Source: Mauremys mutica
Lineage: Eukaryota; Chordata; Testudines; Geoemydidae
Assembly: GCF_020497125.1 (NCBI RefSeq)
Contig: NC_059087.1
Span: 16,525,925-16,589,924 of the forward strand
Direction of reading: 5' to 3'
Length of the DNA: 64,000 bases
The notes beneath the pieces are model-generated. The model searched no databases. It was given only the letters and a program-made list of their open reading frames with translations, and had not been told where the DNA came from. Made by a program: the position numbers and the translations under genes. Positions 57,697 through 64,000 of this stretch are shown here, one piece after another (the stretch's first letter is position 1; every line of letters begins with the position of its first letter).

Positions 57697-58728
57697 TTAG
57701 TTTTTGTAGTGACTTATCCACTCCCAGTCTTTATTCAGGCCTAATGTGATAGTGTCCAGTTTGAAAATTAATTCCAGTTCTGCAGTTTCTCGTTGGAGTA
57801 TGTTTTTGAAGTTTTTTTGTTGAAAGATTGCCACTTTTAAATCTGTTATTGAGTGTTCAGGGAGGCTGAAGTGTTCTCCGACTGGTTTTTTAATGTTATA
57901 ATTCTTGATGTCTAATTTGTGTCCGTTTATTCTTTTGTGTAGAGACTGTCTGGTTTGGCCAGTGTACATGGTAGAGGGGCATTGCTGGCAGATGATGGCA
58001 TGTATCACATTGGTAGATGTGCAGGTGAATGAGCCCCTGATGGTGTGGCTGATGTGGTTAGGTCCTATGATGGTGTCCCTTGAATAGATATGTGGACAGA
58101 GTTGGCAATGGGGTTTGTTGCAAGGATACATTCCTGGGTTAGTGTTTTTGTTGTGTGGTGTGTAGTTGCTGGTGAATATTTGCTTCAGGTTGGGGGACTG
58201 TCTGTAAGCAAGGACTGGCCTGTCTCCCAAGGTTTCTGAGAGTAAGAGATCATCCTTCAGGATAGGTTGCAGATCCTTGATGATGCGCTGGATAGGTTTT
58301 AGTTGGGGGCTGAAGGTGATGGCTAGTGGCGTTCTGTTACTTTTTTTGTTGAGCTGGTCCTGTAGTAGGTGACTTCTGGGTACCCTTCCGGCTCTGTTGA
58401 TCTGTTTCTTCACTTCAGCAGGTGGGTATTGTAGTTTTAAGAATGCTTGATAGAGATCCTGTAGGTGTTTGTCTCTGTCTGAGGGATTGGAGCAAATGTG
58501 GTTGAATCTTAGAGCTTGGCTGTAGACAATGGATCGTGTGATGTGGTCTGGATGAAAGCTAGAGGCATGTAGGTAAGTATAGCAGTCAGTAGGTTTCCGG
58601 TTTAAGGTGGTATTTATGTGACCATCGCTTATTTGCACTGTAGTGTCCAGGAAGTGGATCTCTTGCGTGGACTGGTCCAGGGTGGGGTGGAAATTGTTGA
58701 AATCCTGGTGGAATTCCTCAAGGGCTTT
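57697..58728 (-). CDS. PLE reverse transcriptase C-terminus plus GIY-YIG endonuclease, partial
   Basis: The frame is open from the truncation point (Lys codon at 58728) to its stop at 57697, about 343 codons, so the true start is lost. The first part is the end of the RT: 'FLDTTVQISDGHINTTLNRK' followed by 'KPTDCYTYLHASSFHP'. Further on, counting from the GTG at 58638, a Cys/His cluster (C173, C178, C181, H183) precedes the GIY-YIG-like block 'VIHAIICQQC..MYTGQT' at about 211-229, with R236, H240 and a Glu at about 284-287 as candidate catalytic residues. PLE endonucleases nick target DNA to prime reverse transcription. No internal stop is seen, which suggests a fairly recent insertion, although the protein cannot be made from an intact start. 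Confidence 0.88.
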   Translation of the reverse strand, partial: KALEEFHQDFNNFHPTLDQSTQEIHFLDTTVQISDGHINTTLNRKPTDCYTYLHASSFHPDHITRSIVYSQALRFNHICSNPSDRDKHLQDLYQAFLKLQYPPAEVKKQINRAGRVPRSHLLQDQLNKKSNRTPLAITFSPQLKPIQRIIKDLQPILKDDLLLSETLGDRPVLAYRQSPNLKQIFTSNYTPHNKNTNPGMYPCNKPHCQLCPHIYSRDTIIGPNHISHTIRGSFTCTSTNVIHAIICQQCPSTMYTGQTRQSLHKRINGHKLDIKNYNIKKPVGEHFSLPEHSITDLKVAIFQQKNFKNILQRETAELELIFKLDTITLGLNKDWEWISHYKN

Positions 58729-58740
58729 CGTTTACCCAGA

Positions 58741-59715
58741 GTTACCACCTCATGGTTTCAAATACCAAAATTATTTCCTGTTCTAAGCAGGGAGAAATAC
58801 TGTAATATCTGTGTGACAACTGTTGACTTCTTAATTGCAGCCACTATCCATGTTACATACAATATCTGACTTCCTTGTGTAATTCAAAATAGCATGCTAT
58901 TTTTCACTAACCATGCATTCACTATGTGGTAATTCCATGGTAACTTGCATTACCGATTCAGTATTCTCTCCAGAGATCACTGAAATCATGTGGTCTCACT
59001 GTTACCCTTTTACATACAGTATTCACATTTTAAAACAAGACACTATCTGCTACTGTACTGGATAGAGTGTTTTATCGAGTTATGCTGTTTATGTTCTATT
59101 GTTCCAATAAACAAGATGTTCATGGCATTCTTCCCCCAGCTCTCCAGATTTAGTATGTATGGTTTCTGCAGCCTGATTTATTTGTTTATAGACAAGGAAA
59201 AGAATCTAATTTCAGAACAGAGTCAGATTATTATTTTATTCACTTCTATGGGATGAGAATTGTACAAGATAACATATAAATTAGAGATTAAATAACTAAA
59301 TTTCAAGATGTTCAGGATATGGGGCACCTTGATTCTTATCCAATCCTAAAATTGCACATGATAGCAATATCACTGTAAATTAAAATATACCAGTTAGTGT
59401 ATATATGCATATATGTTTATCTGATATGGTTACTCCAAAATTATACTATTTATAACCATTTTATTCAGATTCACTTCTGGATTGTTCAGGCAATGCATAC
59501 TGCAAAATTGGCTACCACTTAAATGTCTCTATATTCATGCACATAGCAAATTGTGTATGTAAGAAACCATAATTGCATGGGATCATGTGTACCATTATTC
59601 AGGAGTTTGAATTTTAATGCAAATTTTGCAGGCATCTTTTTTTATCTGTTCCTTTGACATTTGCCCCATGTTTAATAATACTTAGTACTAAAATAGTGCT
59701 TTTTATCAATAGAGC
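58741..59715. other. No recognisable feature
   Basis: AT-rich DNA without a supported gene or element end. Confidence 0.5.
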
Positions 59716-59865
59716 TCAAAGTGCCTAAAGGAAGGTAAGTAACCCCCATTTTACTGGTGCAGTAATTTGCCCAATGTTACACAGCAGGTCAGAACCAGAA
59801 ACAGTACCCAGATCCTTTGACCTACAGTCCAGCACTCATTTCCACTGAACTACACAACCTCCCTT
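59716..59865 (-). mobile_element. MIR-like SINE remnant, reverse
   Basis: 'aacccccattttactggtgc', 'aatttgcccaatgttacac' and 'agcaggtcagaaccagaa' resemble the complement of MIR. It is diverged and lacks a TSD. Confidence 0.6.
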
Positions 59866-59944
59866 ATGTTCATGGTCCCTGCCTTAGAATCCTTTGCATA
59901 TAAATATGCTTTTTCATTACAAAAGTTAGGGATCATACTATTCA

Positions 59945-60160
59945 TTGGGAGGCAATGTGATGCAGGGTTTCAGCCTGGAAGTGAAGATCACAAAATTATT
60001 TTAGTTCCAGCTTTTCTATAGACCTTGAGGCGAGTCACTTAACCTTTCTGTGCATCCGTTTTCTGTCGTAAAACAGGGATGATGACTTTCTCACCTTTGT
60101 AAAGTGTGTTGAGATATTTGGATGGAAAAAGCTCCGAATGCAAAAGGTTTTATTATTTTT
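59945..60160 (+). mobile_element. MIR-like SINE, forward
   Basis: Text running 'ggcaatgtgatgcagggttt', 'gaggcgagtcacttaacct', 'ttctgtgcatccgttttctg', 'acagggatgatgactttctc' and 'aaagtgtgttgagatattt' follows the MIR consensus order on the plus strand. It sits about 80 bp from a reverse MIR-like copy. Old and immobile. Confidence 0.7.
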
Positions 60161-60164
60161 ATAT

Positions 60165-62555
60165 ATATATATAAAAATTTTAATATTCACTTGTTAGGTT
60201 CTCCCTCATGTATGGAATCATAAATGTCTTTTCACTCTCCCAAGTGTGGAGTGCGCCTCATGTGCCATATCACATGATATTTTTGAATTAAGTATTTTAA
60301 ACTTGCCGTTTAGTACCTGCCTTTCTGATAGCAACCTATGTGGGGGAGAGGGGGGCTTTGACAAAGAATTCAGCAAGTTGATTGTCCTCTTGAGTTATCA
60401 GTTTGGAATGCTAGCAAAATGCCAGTTGTCTTTACAAGCTATGTTTGCTTTTTGGCCCAGGTGTGAAATGATTGATAACAGACTTCAGAAGTGGTGAACT
60501 ACATTATTTTTATCCTACTTCACACTTTTATCCTATTTCACACTTGCAGTTAAATAAAGGTAGATTTGTAGGTGCTATTTACCATTGTGCTACAATCTGC
60601 CCTACAAAAACATTTTATCTGTTCTTGTAATCATTTTCACTTTGTTGGGGGGAGGATATCACACTTGGACATTTATGAACTAATACTACTTCTAATTCTA
60701 TTGTGTTCTTCACCTCAGAATGATTCACATGCATGGACTCAAGTACAGCTATCTCTGAAAAGTGACAGTTTAAGAAGAAATTTGGAGTTTCATGTTTATG
60801 GTGCCTCAGTCATATCCAGATTACACATAAAAATGTTCACCTGTGAGCCCCTGGAAACGGAGCCTATGCTCTGAAAGTCAGGCTGGGTTCTTTACATTTT
60901 GCACATCACCAGTAATACGGATTTTGTAGGCCAAATTTTGCCCTCTCTGACATTTATGCAACTCTGTTGCCTTTAATGACTTCCAGAGGTGTAACTAACT
61001 TGCTCTCAAGAGCCTCCTTGCCCGCAGTGGGGTGCTTGCTGCAGCAGGTTAGGAGAAAGTGCAGCAGTATTGATGTTTCCTTCTCTTGGGCAGCATGTTG
61101 GGATGAGGGCTTTTGAAGAGTGCCCTGATGGGATGAGCGAGGTGGTTTGATGGCCAGTCCCAGGAAGTGTTGGATGGAGGAGGGACTCAGGAGGAGATTC
61201 AGAGCTGCCTGGGGACTGAATTGCTCTCACACCATTGTAAGTGCTCTAGCTCTTTGCATAGAAGCTGGAGAACCCAGACGGCAAATGACTATTCTGCCGT
61301 ACTGTAGTTCTACTGGTATAATTTGGCTTAAGGAAAACTCTGCAGCAGCTTTACCCGGGGAGCAGTTTAAAAAACATAGCAAATCTCTAAACCATTTCTC
61401 CTGTAGTAGGTCCCACATAATCCCTTCATGGAGTTACTGCAAAAAGTCTAGTAACCTAGTCAGGTCATGGCTAGTAGACCAAGAAACAGTTTTGTGCTCA
61501 CACATTTATGTGCCCATAGTTTTTTCAGCAAGGTGTGAGGTGGAGGGGAGCCAATCATGATCCAGCAAATTTGATTGTTAGGCAAAAAACCGCCTGTTTT
61601 GGATAGCAAATTCCTGATTGGCTTACCTAGCAAATGTTGAGGGATAATCCATTTCTTACTTTTTAAACAATCTCCATGCAGATGCGTAATTATACAATGT
61701 GTGAAGTCTGAATGAGCTTTGTAAACTACATTTAAGCTACAGCACTATTTTTGTCTAAGGAAAGGCCTGGTACTTTGAACAGAAATTGACAAAAGCATGA
61801 GTTGATCATGGAATTGAAGCATAGCCTGGGACCTAAGAGGTTAAGAATATCAAAATAATGCTTATTCTCTTTAGAGACATTCATGTATTAAATCCTTTTA
61901 AAATCTTGGCAGAGCACTGCTTCAAGCAACAGGGCCATTACTGTGATTCCATTCAGCTTAATTTATGCAAACTTGACAGTTTCAATAAATTGCACCAATA
62001 AAACCTTTGTTCCCAGGAAGCCAAGTTGTAGTTTAATTCTTGACTCTTTGGAATGACTCTGGATTTCCATGACAGTTGGATGAGTTTCATTTGCTGAACA
62101 TTGGATCCCCCATGATTGGCAGATGAACCAGTAAAAGCCTTCCTACTGAACCTTTTATCTCAAAGGCTCACTGTGAAATATTAATTCACATTTTAAAAAA
62201 AATACCTGCATTAAAGGAATGTTAAGGTTCTGATCCCAACCAACAAAAGGATTGAAATTCACAGTTAAGGATCAAATCTCTAATACTTTAACACAGTGGA
62301 GCACAGCTGAGTAATATTAAGATAGGGCCCACTGTGGCCTTTGTATTAGAATTTTGATCCCTATCTTGGAATTTCCATCCTCTTATTGGTTTAAGTCATA
62401 GTGCTTTGGGTGAATTTTCTTTGAATTCACATTCAGAGCCAATGCATGCCATCCTTGGACAGGCAAATTTCCCATTGGCTTCAGTGGGACTTCTGTCTAG
62501 GTAAGAATTGGGGGAAGACAACAGTGTTTGGTTCCAAATGTCGATGATTGTAATA
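60165..62555. other. No supported gene
   Basis: The longest frame (137 codons, 61147-61560, plus) has no domain, signal or composition that suggests a protein. 'tatatatatata' near 60160-60175 is a short AT repeat. Confidence 0.45.
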
Positions 62556-62563
62556 ACTGTAGT

Positions 62564-63148
62564 TAAGGTTTTGTCACATTTATTTTTGTTAAAAGTCTCA
62601 GACAGGTTGCAGGCAATAAACAAAAATTCACATGAGCCTGTGACCTGTCTGAGACTTTTAATAAAAATAACAGGGATGGGGGAGGGGAGGAGGAATGACA
62701 GCTGGAGTCCCACCGCCACACGCGGGGAGGAGCACACAGCCCCGTCCCTGTCTGAAGCCGTGGGGTGGAGGTACATAGCCCTACCTCCAGCCCTGGCCGC
62801 AGCCACGGGTGGGAGGAAAGGAGGGGCACAGCCAGGGCCACTCAGAGGATTCAGGGGGCCTGGGGCAAAGCAATTTCGGGGGCCCCATCCATAAAAAAAA
62901 GTTGCAATACTATAGAATACTATATTCTCTTGGGGGCCCCTGCGGGGCCCAGAGCCTGGGGCAAATTGCCCCACTTGCCCCCGCCCAGGCAGCCCTGGGC
63001 ACAGCCCCAGCCAAAACCATGGAGTGGGGGCACACAGCTCCGGCCCCAGCTGCAGCCACTGACAGCTGAAGCCAAAAAAGTCATAGAGGTCTGGTAACAT
63101 CACGGAATCCATGACTTCCGTGACCTCCGTGATTAAATTATATCCTTA
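62564..63148. mobile_element. hAT-like element with hairpin head, second family member
   Basis: The ends are TAAGGTTTTG and 'tatatccTTA', with an imperfect 8-bp duplication (ACTGTAGT at 62556-62563, ACTATGGT at 63149-63156, two mismatches). A left hairpin has arms containing 'aaaagtctcagacaggt' and 'acctgtctgagactttta'. The loop text 'caataaacaaaaattca' is shared with the element at 53671, as is the right end 'tgacttccgtgacctccgtg'. The GC-rich body is interrupted by a 165-bp hAT at 62833-62997. The 238-codon minus-strand frame over it is compositional. Confidence 0.75.
62833..62997. mobile_element. hAT MITE, 165 bp, nested
   Basis: The ends, CAGGGCCACTCAGAGG and 'gcccaggcagcCCTG', form an imperfect inverted repeat. 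The perfect 8-bp duplication GGCACAGC lies at 62825-62832 and 62998-63005. The interior has 'gggcctggggcaaa' and 'tggggcaaattgcccc'. No coding sequence. Confidence 0.9.
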
Positions 63149-63156
63149 ACTATGGT

Positions 63157-63452
63157 GCATGTACCAGCTATAAGGGAATTTTTGCCATACCTCTCAATTA
63201 CAGAAAATAGATATTTAGAGTGGAAACCCTAATGCATGCTTAAAGGATACTGCCAAAATTTATACAGAATTATCAAAAATCTGTTGAATGGTCACATACT
63301 TATACTTACAGAGCCAGCTGGTATAAGCATGTTTTCAGTGACTTGTTTTCCTCATTTCTTCCAGGCACAGTGCAAAGCCCATCTACTTTTTCCCTCATTG
63401 GTCCTTTGGAGAAGGGAGAGAGTTGAGGATTAGAGATTACGGCAGCTTGCTT
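63157..63452. other. No recognisable feature
   Basis: Short AT-rich stretch between the hAT element and the CR1 tail. Confidence 0.45.
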
Positions 63453-63455
63453 TAT

Positions 63456-63562
63456 AGACTCATAGACTTTAAGGTCAGAAGGGAGCATTATGATCATCTA
63501 GTCTGACCTCCTGCACAATGCAGGCCACAGAATCTCACCCACCCACTTCAGTAACAAACCCC
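63456..63562 (-). mobile_element. CR1 3' end fragment, reverse
   Basis: The text 'actcatagactttaaggtca', 'gatcatctagtctgacctcc' and 'gcaggccacagaatctcac' is the complement of a common CR1 3' region. It is truncated and abuts an LTR-like start. Confidence 0.8.
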
Positions 63563-63563
63563 T

Positions 63564-64000
63564 TGTCATAAACAGATAGTTAAGGGTTAAGGTTTTTGTC
63601 TACCTGTAAAGGGTTAACAAGCAGTACCTGTGGACACCTGACCAGAGGACCAATGAGGGACAAGATATTTTCAAATCCCTGTGGAGGGAAGTTTTTTTCC
63701 CTGTTCTTTGTTTTTTAGAGTCTCTCTCTTGGGAATTAAGAGAGTCGAGACATCTTAATCAAGTCCTCCCAGGTTTCTGCAATAAATTCTTCTATTCAAG
63801 CTAGTGAGTATTAGCAAGGAACTAGTATTCTTATACTTTTATTTCTGTATTTGCAATTCTGTGTTTTGCTATAGAATTTCTTTAAGTCTGTACTGTTATT
63901 GCTTTTACTGAGAAAGAAAGGAGGGGGAATTCTCTCCAGAGATTGATAAGTTTAGACCCTGTATATTGTTCCATCTTGGTTACAGAGACAGTGACTTTCT
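63564..64000. mobile_element. LTR-like retroelement end, cut by the window edge
   Basis: It begins TGTCATAAACAGATAGTTAA and continues with 'aagggttaacaagcagtacc' and 'ggacacctgaccagaggacc', a sequence that I recognise as the start of a common turtle LTR retroelement. No other end or coding region is inside the window. Confidence 0.6.

Larger units (their letters stand above)
57381..58730 (-). mobile_element. Penelope-like element (PLE), 5'-truncated
   Basis: A 1.35-kb minus-strand insertion flanked by a 10-bp direct repeat, TTTACCCAGA, at 57371-57380 and 58731-58740. It contains the C-terminal part of the reverse transcriptase and a GIY-YIG endonuclease in one open frame, then a 3' end with 'gttagtctgtaaggtgtca' on the minus strand. 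That 3' end is shared with the fold-back elements at 4693 and 31819. It is 5'-truncated within the RT. Confidence 0.92.

Noticed and set aside
60155..60180. Perfect AT palindrome as a regulatory site
   Set aside because: A short (TA)n run with flanking T and A tracts is expected by chance in AT-rich DNA.
61147..61560. 137-codon plus-strand frame as a host exon
   Set aside because: No recognisable domain, no convincing splice context and no similarity that I can name.
62396..63112. 238-codon minus-strand frame
   Set aside because: It spans the boundary of a hAT-like element and a nested hAT, so it cannot be a conserved gene.
1..64000. CRISPR array, bacterial operons, rRNA
   Set aside because: No evenly spaced direct repeats, dense coding or rRNA-like segments; the content is that of a vertebrate genome.

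Overview
The window looks like vertebrate, most probably turtle, non-coding nuclear DNA. The attribution is inference from repeat content recognised by eye: several CR1 LINE copies, a tRNA-derived SINE whose tail matches the CR1 3' end, many short hAT and Harbinger elements, DIRS and Penelope-like retroelements, and old MIR-like SINEs. I found no host exon or RNA gene that I can defend. Every recognisable protein-coding stretch belongs to a mobile element, so the window is either a gene desert or the inside of large introns.

Layout. 1-1.95 kb: LTR-retroelement-like DNA carrying a GC-rich hAT element. 3.4-3.9 kb and 4.7-4.9 kb: two fold-back elements related to Penelope-like element (PLE) ends. 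5.1-7.75 kb: a decayed CR1 with a Harbinger MITE and a hAT MITE inserted in it. 12.6-14.95 kb: a second CR1 with a 50-bp reverse CR1 tail inside. 19.0-20.93 kb: a DIRS retroelement remnant (ORF1-like part on +, tyrosine recombinase on -) split by a hAT with internal hairpins. 21.98-26.86 kb: a 236-bp inverted repeat, identical by eye, enclosing an LTR-like repeat that holds a 2.1-kb Harbinger and a hAT. 31.8-32.0 kb: a second 206-bp fold-back element. 34.2-34.8 kb: a solo-LTR-like unit. 36.4-37.4 kb: a reverse CR1. 38.6-39.4 kb: a GC-rich minisatellite/hAT end and a CR1 tail. 40.5-41.8 kb: a CR1 fragment with two hAT insertions. 43.4-46.3 kb: a fold-back hAT with two inverted copies of its transposase C-terminus, interrupted by a 1.17-kb solo LTR. 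48.6 kb: a Tc1/mariner-type MITE. 53.7-54.4 and 62.6-63.1 kb: two members of one hairpin-headed hAT-like family, the second with a 165-bp hAT nested inside. 55.0-56.1 kb: a SINE and a CR1. 57.4-58.7 kb: a 5'-truncated PLE with an open GIY-YIG endonuclease frame. 63.5-64 kb: a reverse CR1 tail and an LTR start cut by the window edge.

The best-supported calls are those with both terminal inverted repeats and target-site duplications (TSDs): 8 bp for hAT, 3 bp for Harbinger, TA for mariner, and 10-12 bp for the PLE and PLE-derived units. The most interesting signals are the hammerhead-ribozyme-like cores in the PLE-related ends, the matched 206-bp fold-back elements, the 236-bp inverted repeat, the palindromic hAT, and the split DIRS recombinase.
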